A stretch of DNA of 64,000 bases from Chrysaora quinquecirrha (taxonomy: Eukaryota > Cnidaria > Scyphozoa > Semaeostomeae > Pelagiidae): NCBI GenBank assembly GCA_014526335.1, contig JACTAT010000037.1:2561777-2625776 (forward strand), read 5' to 3'. A program made the position numbers and the translations under genes. Below are positions 1 to 13,007 of this stretch, one piece after another (the first letter of the stretch is position 1; each line of letters starts with the position of its first letter). A model generated the notes under the pieces. That model saw only the letters and a program-made list of their open reading frames with translations, was not told the DNA's origin and ran no database searches.

Positions 1-1
1 C

Positions 2-2182
2 TCTGACACAACCAAAGTCCAAGAAACACCTTTGGAAGAACAAAATGTAGACGACGGTAATGAAATGTTTGTTGATGATAAAGAGGGAGGGGATCCAGAT
101 GTTTCTAGATAACGTTTAAATAGGAGTTTTCATTACACTGGAGTGTCTCCTGTAAAGCTGCATGGTTTGAGTAAATCAAGACAGGTATCAGGTATCAAAG
201 ACAAACTAAAAAGGGCACAAACCTTTCAAGAAGAGCACGCTGCAAATGTCATTGGAGTTGAAATAGCAGAGATGAAGGAGCCTAGCGTTGAAGAAGAATT
301 GAAGAAGGAAAACTTGGAAAAGGCAACAGAGCTTGATAAGTTGCATTACCTTTTAAAGGAAAAAATTCAAATTTCCAGTAAGAAAGAAAGGATTAAATTA
401 TTAACTCTAGCCCCAGACAGTTGGTCAAGAAAAAAAGCTGCTGATTTCTTTGATGTAAGTGAATACTGCATCAGAGCTGCAAGGGAACTGAAGAGAAAGA
501 AGGGAATCCTTGCAGAATCTGACAAGAGTGTTGGAAAGCCATTGTCAGATGCCGTTATTAATGCTGTAAAGGCATTCTATCAAGAAGATGAATATTCCAG
601 AATGATGCCTGGTCAGAAAGACTTCGTGAGCATTGGGAGAGGGATACATATGCAGAAACGCCTACTGCTCTGTAACTTATCGGAATTGTATTCAGCCTTT
701 AAACAAAAATATTCATCTTTAAAGGTTGGCTTTTCAAAATTTTGCTCACTGAGACCCAAATGGTGTGTTTTGACTGGTGCTTCAGGGTCACACTCTGTTT
801 GTGTTTGCTCAGATCATCAAAATGCTATCCTTCTTTCTTACGCAATTTCATTGGACTTCACATACAAAGATTTGATGAAAAAGGTTGTTTGTTCCACAGA
901 GGAGAGAGAATGTATGGTGCATCGATGTAGTAACTGTCCAGGTAAAGATGGTCTGAAAGATTTTCTCACATCAGAATTGTCAGAGATTGAGGATGATGTA
1001 ATACACTATCAGCAATGGCAAAGCACAGACCGAGCAACTCTAACATCATGCACATCTTGTCTTGATGAGTATATCGAAACACTATCTACTTCAATTGACC
1101 AGCTTACGTCACATTCCTATATTGCAAAGTGCCAAGCACAGTATTTAAAATATTGTAAAGAAAGTCTCAACAATTCAACATGTATTATGCTTCTAAATTT
1201 CGCCGAGAATTACAAGTATGTTGTTCAAGATGAAATCCAGTCATTTCACTGAAATAACCAACAGTGCACCCTTCACCCTGTTGTGCTTTACTATTTGAAC
1301 CAGGAAAATGCTCTCAAGGAAACATCACTCTGTATAATATCGGATGATAATGATCACGACACATGGTTTGTTCACCAAGTGCAATGTATAGCAGTTGGTT
1401 TCATCAAGGATAAAATGCCAAACGTTACCTTTGTCAAATACTTTTCTGATGGTTGTGGAGGGCAGTATAAGAATTATAAAAACTTTGTTAATCTTTGCTT
1501 TCACAAGGATGATTTCGGAATCGATGCAGACTGGACATTCTTTGCAACAAGTCATGGCAAGTCTCTGTGCGATGGGATAGGAGGAACAGTCAAGAGGTTG
1601 GTGGCTTGTGCAAGTTTGCAAAGGCCATTTGATCAACAGATTCTTTCGTTTGAATCAATGATTGACTTTTGTACTGGAAATATCAAATCTATACATTTTG
1701 AAACAATTTTTGCAAAAGACATGGAAGCAAGTCGTACCATTCAAAACATTAGATTTGAACTAGGAAAAGCACTACCTGGAACAAGAAGCTATCACTACTT
1801 TAAACCAGGAGATAACGGAAATATTAAATACAAACGCACAACTTACGACTCTGAATTTCAAGGTGAATTTTCTGTTACTTATCAATTGCCTGTTAGATGT
1901 GATATTGATAGCCTCAGAGTATCTGGATTTCTTTGCTGCACATATCATAATTTTTGGTGGATAGGCATAATTGATGAAATTGACATTGAAAGAAAAGAGG
2001 TCTATGTGAACTTTATGCATCCTCATGGTCCGGTTAAATCGTTAACATGGCCAAGGCGTTCTGATAAATGCTGGGTTACAATAGACAATGTCGTATGTAA
2101 AAACGATGCACCTTTAACAACATCTGGCAGAACATATGCAATCAGTGATTCAGACTTTAATAAAATAATTGACTGTATTTAG
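2..2182 (+). pseudogene. Transposase-like protein broken by two in-frame stops
   Basis: One frame reads through from position 2 to the TAG stop that ends at 2182, about 725 residues, interrupted only by TAA at 110-112 and TGA at 1250-1252. The TGA falls in SFH-stop-NNQQ, where a tryptophan codon would fit, so it looks like a simple nonsense mutation. Visible parts are a lysine/glutamate-rich N-terminal third, a Cys/His cluster (CMVHRCSNCPG, near 911-943), and a C-terminal block with YFSDGCGGQYKNY and HGKSLCDGIGG followed by a CWVTIDNV segment. From memory this arrangement recurs in multicopy uncharacterised proteins of invertebrate genomes and resembles an RNase H-fold transposase; I cannot name the superfamily. 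No terminal repeats were found and the 5' end lies outside the window. Confidence 0.55.
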
Positions 2183-3680
2183 AACATTGTAAACACATTG
2201 ACACTTTGCCATTACTGCATTGTTATAACTCCAATTTCCTTGTATGTAAGTTTTAGTTAAGATTTTAGTTCTATTTGAAAAAGTTTGATAGATTAAACAA
2301 TGCTATTAAATCATAAAACCAGATACTAGTGACAATTAGACACTTTTTAACATAACATGTTTAACCCAATTCTCCTTAAAAGAGATGGATAACATCTCTT
2401 TGGATGTTTTTTGCTTGCATATTAGCATTTCTATTGACCACTCAATTATACTCGAAGATGAGAATAATAGGAAAAAGGAACCAATTTTCAAACTGCTCTA
2501 AATTTTAAGGCAAGGAATAGCAAAACAAGTTTATTGCAGCATGAAATACACCTGTCATAGTACTTTCAGGAAAAGTCAAAAGATTTCTTAAAATAGCTCT
2601 GCCACACCCAAAATTTTGAGGTCAAAGATGCCGAGGTGAAAAATCTCTATTTATAACTTTACAAGGCATTGAAACTGTTAGGGGTATGTGATATCACAAA
2701 ACTGACAGCATATTCAGATCCAGCTACCAAAAAATAGGTATAAACGTTATTTTTACATTTCAATCATGTAGTTTTTGAAAATGACGACTGATTAAAGTTG
2801 GTGCAGTTTACTTTTGCCATGCCCTTTTTTAGAAAATTTTACGGAAACGCCCAAAATTTAAAAGGAACACGTGGTGTAAACATGGCAAAAATCTGAGACT
2901 TAGTGGTAACATATGAAACAAATTTGGGATGATTTGACATTGAATGACACACAGGTGTTACAATGACATGAGCAAAAAGCATGTCCGTAATGTTGGAGAT
3001 ATGGTCTGAATGTCCTCTATTTTGTGCATGTTACTCAAGCCTTGTTGTAATGAATTGATTGTTCTTTCCATTTTTTGATTCGAAAAGGACTCCACAGGCA
3101 GTGGCGTTATGCAAAGACTGGAGAAGTCAACTCTTGCTTTCTGATGCCTTTCTTAATTTAATGATTATCATACTCAGAAGATTTAAATCAGGGTTATTTT
3201 ATGGCCACTTCTTTTTTTTGCAATCATAATGAAGTCAGGATCATTTTCTTTGATTATTTCTTTGAATGGAGCTTATTTTTCTTTCAAGAGGTGTTTTTTA
3301 GGTTGAAGTTTGCCTGCTTTTATTGCGGTAAGATTTTGCAGCAGGACAGATTTTACATTGATTACAAACAAAATGTTTGGGGGTTGTTTTTTGGCCCACC
3401 CTATAATAACAAAAGTTGAAAAATATTAACTGTTGCGCTTCCTGGTAGGATTTCAGTTCTTTGATCCCACTTCAGTTGGCCAGGTCTAAAAAGCGGATAC
3501 TGAAATATTCATTTGTGGTTATCATAAAATTTCTACATTATCAAAGGCAGATGTACTCCATCCCGCTATAGGAGTTTGTGTCCCTCTTGCCCTTGGAAAC
3601 CTGGCTCCCTTTCATGAGATAAAGATGTATGGTTCGTATTGCTTAATTCTATGATAAAAATCAGTTATACAACCCAATCA
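2183..3680. other. Non-coding stretch, nothing recognised
   Basis: This AT-rich interval follows the broken transposase-like frame. I see only short chance frames, no RNA gene, no clear terminal repeats and no match to the elements elsewhere in the window. Confidence 0.4.
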
Positions 3681-4108
3681 CCTGATTGATAAGGACACTT
3701 AAAAATGCTAAACACCGCATATGGGTATTCTGAGGAAGCATATCCTAACAATGCTTGACCAAACAGCCTGATTGATTAGGACACTTAAAAATGCTAAACG
3801 TCGCATATGGGTATTCTGAGGAAGCATATCCTAACAATGCTTGACCAAACGGCCTGATTGATTAGGACACTAAAAAACGCTAAACGCCGCATATGGGTAT
3901 TCTGAGAAGCATATCCTAACAATGCTTGACCAAGCGGCTTGATTGATTAAGACACATAAAAACGCTAAACGCCGCATATGGGTATTCTGAGAAAGAATAT
4001 CCTAACAATGCTTGACCAAACGGCCTGATTGATTAGGACATTTAAAAACGCCAAACACCGCATATGGGTATTCTTAAGAAGGATATCCTAATAATGCTTG
4101 ACCAAATG
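3681..4108. repeat. Tandem repeat, 86 bp unit, five copies
   Basis: The landmark GATTGAT starts at 3684, 3770, 3856, 3941 and 4027, giving a period of 85-86 bp. Each unit contains GCATATGGGTATTCT and ATCCTAACAATGCTTGACC with few differences; the fifth unit is the most diverged. There is no spacer between units, so this is a short satellite or minisatellite and not a CRISPR-like array. Confidence 0.9.
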
Positions 4109-6989
4109 GAAAATGGAAAAATGTAAGAGAGCTCAACATTCAATCTTTTGCAATAGTGTATTCATCTAATGATGTTAAATTTGAAAGCATTTGGGTAATC
4201 TATGTTTTCTTAACATTAAATTAAAAAATCAGTGATAAGCACTAGCACTAGTGCTGTTCTTCAGCAGTCTTTGCTCATCACAGTTGAAAGTGATAGTCCT
4301 TCCCATGCAGAATATAGGAGCTCTTGCAAAAACAGCTTGTAATTGCCATGATACTTCATATTCATAAAGAATGAATTTGCCAGCAGTTGTTACAGAGACA
4401 TCATGTAAACCTAGAAGATGAATATCAAATGGTGTTTTAAGCATCAGATACTAGGCATTCAGATGAATTTTACCTCTAGTCAATGGCTGCCATGCTACTG
4501 TGGCTTGGGCTGGATCCCTAACCCCTCTTATCCCCTGGCAGCATAACCATGCTGGATTATAGAGAGAATGAAAAGTTCCATTTCTATAGCTGAAGTTGGG
4601 GCCCTAAAACTCTGTGTGCCCTTTTTGTGGGAAAAAAGTGGCATTGAAAAATATGCCCAAAGGCAACATATGTGGCAAAACGTTTTGTGCCATTGATACT
4701 AAAATGGGAATCTGAAGAAAAGTAAAAAATTATAAGCAATACCATACACAAAGAGAGGGCCAAAGAAGCAAAGCCACAGAATTCTATATTGGAAGTTAAA
4801 GTAGTTGCACACTAGATATGGTCTTAAAATTCCTTTGTACATCTGAAGGGCATTGTACACTCTGGTACCAGTATTTACTCTCCACCTTCAATTATTTTCC
4901 AACCCCATTCAGATATTCAGATGTTAAAAGCTACTTTCAGTCCTAAAAGAGAAACATCCATTTTAAAAATCTGCTATATTTGGGAAACTGAAAAGACAGA
5001 AGAATGATTTGTTTTCCTCCAGCTTTTTAAATGAAAAATTAGCCTGACATTCACCAGAATTGAAAAATAAACTTGTTGTTCAATTCAACCTTACAAATAA
5101 ACCATTTCAATTTACAGCCATTTGGATTCAGCACATTAGTTTCATTGCTAGTAGAATGTTTGAGCACCTACACATTTTTTAAGGAGAACACTTGGCTTCA
5201 TTTTTCACCTGCCTGTTTCTTTGTTTTGAGTGATTTTTTACCACCTTTGTCACCTTCTTACCTTTATAAAAAACATTGGGGCAAGGGCTTCATACTGGTG
5301 AACTGTGGTTCTACTTACCTCCAGTAGTTTCGAAAATATCTATCTAGAAAAAATTTTGAACGAAATTTCAGCCTGGTGTTGCTTAGGTTGCAAAATCACT
5401 TGGGGTTCGCCAGTTTTGGGTGAAATTTTACGTACTGTTTGGTCATTTTTCATGATCAAATCCCTACAAAGAAATCTAAGGGATTTAAAAAGGGGCCCTT
5501 ATCTGTCCCTATTGTTCATATAGGCAGATATAGGCCTAGGCCAAGCCAATTATAGGATGTCTATCAACTTCTGCAAATATAACATTCACAGATTAGATTA
5601 TCTACCTACTGAAGCAGCATTAGCATGCTGCAATTGGACATAAGCCATAAAGACATCTTAGAATGGAATGATATTGAGATGGTTTATTATAAAAACGAGG
5701 AGATATTACTATGTTTCATCACTAGTAACTTTTAGGGAATAGTGCTAAGACAATGTTTTACAAACAAGGGAACATTAAGAGGAGATTCTGTCAACAGATT
5801 ATAACACAACCAGGTAACATACCACAACCCTCTAGAAGAATTAAAAGAGCGTTATAAGAGAACATTAAACAATATTAATTAATTAAATTTTTACCTCTTA
5901 AAAATTGTAATGTTCCCTTAATTTTTCCAATCGATTATGCGTTAACGCCTTAGGCGCTACAAATTCTTCAATGTTTTGAGACGGAATACCAATTTGTTGA
6001 CAAATCCTCTTCTCTATATCTCCACCTTTGTAAAACACAAACCCAAAATGATGATACGCTATCGTCCAAAAGAATTGTCAGCTTGCGTATGCATTGATAA
6101 TTCTTTGATGTCTGAATGTATTGCACATTCATTAGGGCTATCTTTGACTGCATTCTAAAATAGAAAGGTAAAATAAAAGACGTCAAAAAGTGTCTGAAAA
6201 GAGTTTGATAGTAGTGTTTGAGCGGTTTAAATTATTTACTTTCCTAGTTGATCAAAAAGATCGAAAAATAAAACACAAACTTAATGGGGCATTGATGAGC
6301 AGCATTGCCTGTCTACCAAGGATCTCCCGTGTCCAAGAATTTTTCATGGATGGAAAAGTCTTCAGCCACCTGTTCTGAAGCTCACCAGATGGCTGTTGCA
6401 ACAAATGGCCTACTTTTCCCACACTGTACGAGGATTCTACACGGCCTGTGATGACATTGGCCAGAGCATTTGCCGATAGGCTTTCAAGTCTGAGAGGGGT
6501 GGTGTTAATTAAACGATAAAAATGATGAACTATTAATTGATGAATTGCGATTAAACGATAATAATCTCATTAGTTTTATTGAAATTGAATGGTTTGAGTG
6601 GCCTGAATGAATGGTTCTAGTGTTCATATGGTCTGGACATTTCTTGGGATTTCTTTTTTGGTTAAAACACTTTATGTAGCAACCGAAACAAAATAAGCTT
6701 TGAGAGAAAAGATTTGCTGCCGACTTCTATTTATGAGTGTCCTGAAGGGGTAAAAAGGGACGGGATTGGCCTATTTTTGAGCTGGGAAAATGGGATTGGA
6801 TTTACTGGGGCTAGAATTTTGTCCCCTGGGAATGGAGAACTGAACACAAGAACGTTAAAAAAATACATAAAACACGTTTTTAACAAGTAGTATTTAATGA
6901 AAATGTAGCTTTTTAATTATTTAAATGTAATGAATAACAATTCCAGACCTTTCTACATCTTTACACACAGACTGAACATGTCAGTTCAA
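4109..6989. other. Non-coding stretch, nothing recognised
   Basis: Only frames shorter than about 85 codons without recognisable motifs occur here on either strand. I found no terminal repeats, RNA genes or similarity to the array elements. Confidence 0.4.
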
Positions 6990-8681
6990 TTAGAATGAGT
7001 TCCCGATCCCCAAGCAGATCATGCAAATTCCATTACCCAGACAAAGATGGCAGTGAACATTAGATCTGTCGAAGCTTAGTACATTAATTCGAAAAAGACA
7101 GAGACTGGGAATGAGATTTATGTTCAGATTCAGTTTATGCCCGTGCTTGTTTTTACTCAATGAACTTCTAGATTGAGAGATCCTTGCTGCACATTTCCTG
7201 AAAGACTCGAGTTTGACAAGATTCATACAGTTTGAACACTGAGATGACCCATCATACAAAAATTTCTTACAGTTGCTGCTCTTGATCGTTCCTTTTATTA
7301 CCACTGACTTAAATCCCTCTGAGTAATGAGGAACAGAATACCATAAGACTTCGCCATTCTTGTCATGTCCCGAAAAATGTTCTTTTTGTAACCCAGCTAG
7401 CAAAATGTCATTTTGGTTCCATCTAAAACATTTCTGGTACAAACCATGGCAGCAAGTTCCATAGAGATTCTTTGATTGTCAATCCTGCTTGTCAATTGTC
7501 AATTTTGCTTGGCTTAAAGTAGCTATCTACTGCAGCCTGCCTTTTGATTGGTTTTTTGTTTTGATGGCTTTTTGCATGCTCTTTGATGTTGTTTATAAAG
7601 CTTCCCCGTTCTGGCAAAATCTTGATCAAATGGTTGCAAACGGAACATCTTACCATCTCTTCCTTGCTATTGGCCAACTCCTCAAACATCTGTTGGTGAA
7701 GCTTGTTGATTTGTGCCAATCATTTTTCTCTCTCCTCCTTCCTTTCTTTGGACTTTTCTTGACTTGCAGACTGTTTCTTTGCCTTGCCCAACGCCTTTAC
7801 ATTTGCTTGGTGTTTTGATGTCTTCAAGTCTGCTTTTAAATTAAATAATGATTTCTCCCCTGGTCCAGCCTCCACAAGCTTTTTCGTTTTACTGCTACAG
7901 GGTAAACAATTCATGTACAATTTTCCAGAACATTCTCCGAGCTGAAAATGTCCCTCCATATTCATCTGACGCAGCATTGCCTTAAATTTATCCTTTTCCA
8001 TCTTTCGGGGTTGTGCTTTGTCAACAGACTTTGAAAAGTTTCCTGTTGAAATTATAGCAGCGGGTGTTTCCGACATTTGCTGTTCACAACCTATAAAGAG
8101 ATGGCACATATTTCTTTAAAAGTGCACAACACATGATCTTTCTAGAAAGAAAGTCAAAATCACTCGTTACTTCAAAACAAAAGGATTTCATCTCCTTTAT
8201 TAACTTTATAACTTTAATTTCAGCAAGATACGTCTTCCAAAGATCGAAATTGAGTATTTGATAAAAAACTGTACAAAGGAGTATAAAGGGAGTATAATGT
8301 CTTAGCTTAATAAAATGTGATACTTTTACTACTATAACAAATTTTGTGAGAACTTCTACGTATATTACTTTTGCTTTAGTTTAGGTTTAGGTAAAATTGT
8401 CTTAACATGTGACGCAAAAAGCCAAGTCAACAAGGAACTGTTAGCCTTCTACCTTCCAGGTTTTCCTCGAGTGTTTCGACTTGCCCTTGATCTTTGAAAA
8501 TTGTGCCATCTCCACATCCGCTTTCTGGCAGCAAGACATTTGTCGAATCACGATGGTGTTTGGGAACGCAGTTGCAATAAGCACATTTGATGCTTCATGT
8601 CTCAGCTACGAATTTTTTACAAATCTTGCAATTTTTGAACTCACCACGCTTAATACCCTGACAATCTAACTATGCCATGAT
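6990..8681 (-). pseudogene. Decayed Cys/His-rich transposon-type gene, at least three pieces
   Basis: Reading the minus strand downward, a first piece at about 8681-8455 starts MA-stop-LDCQG and carries CKICKKF and CAYCNCVPKHH, with two in-frame stops. A second piece at 8098-7492 holds a lysine-rich segment with ECSGKLYMNCLPC and a second finger-like motif CSVCNHL...HAKSH, interrupted by TGA at 7722-7720. A third piece at about 7476-6990 contains GTCCHGLYQKC and CSNCMNL. The alternation of open pieces with possible introns suggests a multi-exon gene of a multicopy element, now dead. I do not recognise the family; the metal-binding residues are visible, a catalytic domain is not. Confidence 0.4.
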
Positions 8682-9498
8682 GAAATCAGCCAAAATGAGT
8701 ATATAAAGTGGAAGTTAAAATGAAGTTATTCGAAATTCCAACCATGTGTGAAATGAAATCTATGAGAACGGCGGGAAATTTTTGAACAGGCATAGGTAAC
8801 TGCCTTTTTTTGACATTCAGAAACGCAATTGGCTAAATGGCAAATCAAACGAAACTTTTGGCCTATGGCCTCATGGCTTGATTGTGTTATCAGGCTGGAA
8901 CAGTGGCTGGAAGGTTTCGGTTGGACTGTTACTTTTCCTCCATTTGTTGACCAGACTGCTTTTATGATGGCGCTAGCTTGAAAGATAGCAAGGGAGGAGG
9001 CAAGAGCTGAAGATTGGTCCTAGGTTGGTACCGTTCATTCCTGCAATTTAGGCCCAACAACATGACGGGCCATACTAACGAACCAGTGTTCGCAGTTGAC
9101 AGAGAAGAGAATACCACTATTGACAAAACAAAGCAACCAATACTAGCTTGATTTAAATTATTCAAGCTCCAGTCAAGTTGTATTCACAGCTCATATATAT
9201 TTTGTAATAGTTAAAACAAATTTATTCCGTGTCATTCTATGGGGCTTATCACATGAGCCCGTTTGACTAGAAACAAGCCGCCATCACATTACGTTTTTAT
9301 AGCCCCGTCTATCGGGCTGAAAACAGTCACGTGAATTACGCTGCATAAAATTTTCCCGCCTTTTCTTTCGAGACACGATTTTTATAATAGGCCTAGATTA
9401 ATAATGGACGACCAGATATAATCTGCTTTTACTGTTGTGGTTTCACTGTTGTCATCTGTCCAAGTCGTATGCAATAGCATACAAAATATAATACAATT
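8682..9498. other. Non-coding stretch upstream of a Harbinger-like fragment
   Basis: No gene is recognised. Around 9240-9320 short GGGCT/AGCCC inversions and a CACGTGA box occur, which could be the end and promoter of the element whose coding fragment follows at 9499, but no matching second terminus was found. Confidence 0.3.
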
Positions 9499-9711
9499 AT
9501 GGAAGTCGGGAAAAGTAAATATCAGTTTGTTTTCAATGTTATTTTGTCTTTCAAAAAGAAGAATCTTAGGAAGAGAAAAAGGCAGTTGAACCAACGAAAA
9601 ATGGAGAGGAAAAAAAGAAGTGTTTGGAGTCATCCTGGTCGCACAGAACAATGGTGGATGAACATGTTATCAGGATTAAGCCCATCAGAAACTTGGAAAA
9701 AGAAGTGTTGA
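9499..9711 (+). pseudogene. N-terminal fragment resembling a PIF/Harbinger transposase
   Basis: The frame encodes a very basic stretch followed by SVWSHPGRTEQWWMNML and PSETWKK. A basic region followed by a W-x-P-G-R-x-x-x-W-W block and then WKK is how many invertebrate PIF/Harbinger-type proteins begin, ahead of the DDE nuclease domain, which is absent here. The frame stops where a fragment of the U1-type retrotransposon begins (about 9703-9723), so the gene was truncated by rearrangement or insertion. Assignment rests on the short motif only. Confidence 0.4.
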
Positions 9712-9903
9712 AATTAAGAAAAAAGTGTTGAAATTAAGCTTACGCGTTGAGAGTGGGAAAGTTGTTGTAATTCAAAGCAGGTGTTAGCAAACCTTGTAAA
9801 ACGCTCGCCAATGATATCCCAGAATGTTTTATAAAACTCTACTGGAATACCATCGAGGCTGGGTGTTTAATTATTTTTCATCTTAGAATGTGCTGTGTAT
9901 AAT
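9703..9903 (-). mobile_element. Stray fragment of the U1-type non-LTR element (reverse transcriptase region)
   Basis: This piece matches, on the same strand, the reverse-transcriptase segment of the U1-element copy at about 40.92-41.10 kb; the shared stretch encodes the region around GIPVEFYKTFW. A 16-bp direct repeat, AAGTGTTGAAATTAAG, occurs at 9703-9718 and 9723-9738 at its left edge. It is not next to any U1, U2 or 5S sequence, so it is a dead piece outside the array. Confidence 0.75.
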
Positions 9904-10830
9904 AGTCAGGGTGCTTTGCAAAACGAACATGCAAATCCGGAAGAAATCACGAAAATTGGTGGACATGGGTAATTTTACATGCTGAAAAAGATAAGATGCA
10001 GACCCCACCTGAAAAATGCCCAAACCTGAAAAATGCCCCCAAGTGCTATTTTTAGATAGGGGTACTTGATACCAGGCCTCCAAGTTTTATAGAATAACTG
10101 CCCTATGATAAGCAATACTGCCGTGAAAATCGGCAAAATTGGGTAATCATGCATGCTTAAAAAGATAGGATGCATTCCATAACTACAAAATGCCCCAGAG
10201 TGCTATTTTTAGACTGGGTTACTTGGTTCCAGACCTCTGAAACAGTATGATGTTATAACTGCCGTCTTATAAACAATACTTCCGTGAAAATTGGCAAAAG
10301 TGGGTAATCACACATGCTTAAAAAGATAGGTTGCAGTTTATTACTTCAAAATAACCCCAAATGCTATTTTTAGACTGGGGTACTTGGTTCCAGACCTCGG
10401 AAACAGTTTTATGTTATATCTGCCGTATGATAAGCAATACTGCCAAGAAAATTGGCAAAGGTGGGTAACGACGCATGCTTAAAAAGATAGAGTGCAACCC
10501 TACAAAATGCTTCCAAGTGCTATTTTTAGACTGGAGTACTTAGTTCCAGACATCTGAAACAGTTTTATGCTATAACTGCAGTCTTAAGCAATATCGATAT
10601 AAATTGTAGTAAAAGTGGATAAGTTTGCTTGCTTAAATAGATGGGATACAGGTCTTAACTACAATATATGTTTTTGAAGTGCTATTTTTGAGCTGGAGGC
10701 CTGCTTGATTCCAGACCTATGAAAAATAGTCATTCTATAACTGCCGTCTAATAAGGAATATTGACGTAAACATTGGCAACAAAGGGTGAACTGGAGTGTT
10801 ATTTTTAGACAGGGGCACCCACAAGCACTT
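9904..10830. repeat. Degenerate tandem repeat, about 146-171 bp unit, six copies
   Basis: GCTATTTTTAG-like landmarks occur at 10045, 10202, 10373, 10519, 10681 and about 10798. Each unit also carries forms of ACTGCCGT, ATTGGCAAAA and CATGCTTAAAAAGATAG. The units differ by substitutions and small indels, so the array is old. No coding function is seen. Confidence 0.8.
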
Positions 10831-10957
10831 TTAATTAACTGTAATGGAAAACATTATAAACCTCATTCGATGGCCATCCCAAACAGTTTTGGATGGAAAT
10901 GTTGCACAACAACGGCAACAAAAGACTAAATACTTACTTAATACATACGCTATATAC

Positions 10958-11889
10958 AACTGGCAAATCTTTTGCATTTGCACCTTGATTTGCAGTTTTT
11001 ATTGCAGCCACACTTAACCAGCTCTCTGCAAGCTTCAGATGCTTCAGGTATAACCATCCATTTTGGTACACAGGAGCATTCGTATTGGATCCATCCCCAT
11101 TCGTTTACGTTAGGAATTTCCTGCCTTTCCTGGAATTTCTCGATTGACTGTCCCAATATGATTCTGTAATAGAGATTTTAAATCTTATCAGAGCTTCACA
11201 AAATTACAGGAAACAACCATTTAACACAAATACTTCTCTTTGGTTTGCGTACTTCGTAGTTGGTTTCAATTGTTTATGGGAAGTGTTATGCAGCCAGATG
11301 CTCTAAAATAGATATATGCTTCCATGAAAGTACTATATTTTTATACATATGTAGCTAGTTGGCTCCAATCTAGCAATGTTAAAGATTTCTTCTGTAGATG
11401 TGTTTTCATTTCTTTTATAAAACTAAAATCTGAATTATTCTTGCCGCTATAACCTGCCAAGTATCAAGGAAGGTTGAATACTGTAGTTTTTCATCTACTT
11501 CGTCCGGCACTACAGTAAACAACGCCACCACGGCATAAAGTAAATTTCATCTTGGAATGTAGAAGGTAAAAAGTGAAGTCGTTTTAACATTTTCAATCTC
11601 ACAATGTGCAGTGTGATAAATTTCTCTTTAGCTGAAAAATACAAGTGTGCCAGAATACTTAAAAAATCATTGAAAATTCTCTTACCCGCCTTAAAGTGCG
11701 GCTCTCCTAGAATGCTGAATGAGTGCATCTCTAGTTGGTGGTAAATTTTCAATTCCTCAACCTTTTCCAGCAAAGAAAGCTCTTTGGCATGAATTCACAT
11801 CTTCAAGGAAGCTTGATCTATTGTAGAGCAGAACCACATAGCGCTTGAGATCATCTTCATTTGGTTGTTGCGTGCCACCTCTTGATAAT
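10958..11889 (-). pseudogene. Transposon-type protein with C-terminal CXC-like cysteine cluster, two exons
   Basis: The first exon, about 11889-11686, follows a TTATTCAG acceptor and reads RYVVLLYNRSSFLEDV ... LPPTRDALIQH before a GG|GTAAGAG donor. It contains an in-frame TGA and a TAA. The second exon, about 11163-10958, follows TATTACAG and reads NEWGWIQYE ... PEASEACRELVKCGCNK then CKSRCKCKRFASC before a GTATAT donor. The C-x-C-rich tail resembles tesmin/CXC clusters and, from memory, ends many multicopy invertebrate proteins of unknown function. The two stops make it a pseudogene. The 11164-11685 interval is the presumed intron. Confidence 0.5.
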
Positions 11890-11995
11890 CTGAATAAGCA
11901 TGATAATAACACTAAATTTCTGGTCTATAAAATCAAGCAAATTGATAGCATTGGAATAGTTCAAAAGTGGTTTAAAAAAAAACAATAATTTTTAC

Positions 11996-12997
11996 CTGGA
12001 TATGATCTGGATTTGATGTCACTGTCATAGTCAGAAAGTATAACCGTGCTACCGTCCAGATTGTCAATGTTACTGTTACTGTCACTGTTGTTGTCACTGT
12101 TATTGTCACTGTCCATGTCATTGTCAGAATGTGGTGTACGAGTACTGTTGTGTGTGGTAGGCCTGTCACCGTTTTGTCTTCTGTCACAGTCTCTGTAATG
12201 GTGTCCATCGTCTCCACAGTGAAAGCAGAGCTTTAGACCCTGTAGATTGCATTGTGATGTGAGGTGAAATTTAGAATTGCATTGGATACAAACTGGTTGA
12301 CATCCCCTGAATGATATGAGTAACTTCTGTCCTTTGATGATGATAAATGGAGGCAATGGATTTTGTGGATCTGGTTGGATGGTTATGAGACGTTTGCCAG
12401 TGGAAATGGTAGGAAATTCAGGGTATGTTTGGTGCCAGATGTTTATTATTTTGCCATATTGTTGGAGCTCGTCATGAATTTCAGGGTTGCTGATGTCCAG
12501 TGTTGCAAAGGGAATGGTTATGAGAGTGGGTCGTTTCCGAATGGGTGTGATTGGTAGTGGATGTTGTGGTTGTGATGGCAAGAAGAATGATTTGGAAAGG
12601 AGGACATCAACCAGTTCAGGAGAGGAGAGAATCGCATTCCAATTTTGGTGACCAGGTTTTGGAGGCATTCTTTGTAGATGGAAAATGGTAGTGGGATTGT
12701 TCAATGTTTTGTGAAGTGATGTTATAATTTCAATGTGGGATGTAGAAGATGGGGTGAAAAATTTTATTCCCCTAGATGCTAGGCTTGATGTTGCCTCCTT
12801 GTTTTTCATTAAACGTTGTCCAATGTGTTACCTCGTAATGGTGTTGTTTCCTGATCTTCTTCTTCATGTGGTGGTATATCAGAGAGTTCCGCATGCGTAT
12901 CTTCATGTTGTTCTTTTTCTTCAGAATTCTCAACCATATCAGCCCACGTAGTTTCCATCATGTTATCACCCACTGCAATATTACCTGACGAGTCCAT
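11996..12997 (-). pseudogene. U1 element copy A ORF1 (RNA-binding, CCHC knuckles), frameshifted and truncated
   Basis: The start codon is at 12997-12995, only 10 nt from the U1 junction. The N-terminal part (MDSSGN ... TTWADMVEN, acidic) ends in a frameshift near 12810; the frame then continues from about 12800 as SRGIKFFTPSSTSHIEI, a conserved block RPTLITIPFA ... FPTISTGKRL that looks RRM-like, and two C-x2-C-x4-H-x4-C knuckles (CIQCNSKFHLTSQC and CFHCGDDGHHYRDC). The Asp/Ser/Asn-rich tail is cut near 11996. This is the layout of ORF1 proteins of Tx1/L1-type elements, which bind the element RNA. Confidence 0.75.
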
Positions 12998-13007
12998 GTT
13001 AAGACAT
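11996..13007 (-). mobile_element. U1 element copy A: 5' fragment at the edge of the array
   Basis: Minus-strand non-LTR retrotransposon whose 5' end abuts nt 22 of a U1 snRNA 5' end (13008-13029). Only ORF1 survives; homology to the other copies stops near 11996, to the left of which no array sequence is seen. This is either the array boundary or a large deletion. It is related to copies B-E but clearly diverged, so it is an independent insertion. Confidence 0.8.

Noticed and set aside
3681..4108. Regular repeats resembling a CRISPR array.
   Set aside because: Repeats are contiguous 86-bp units without unique spacers, in a eukaryotic context.
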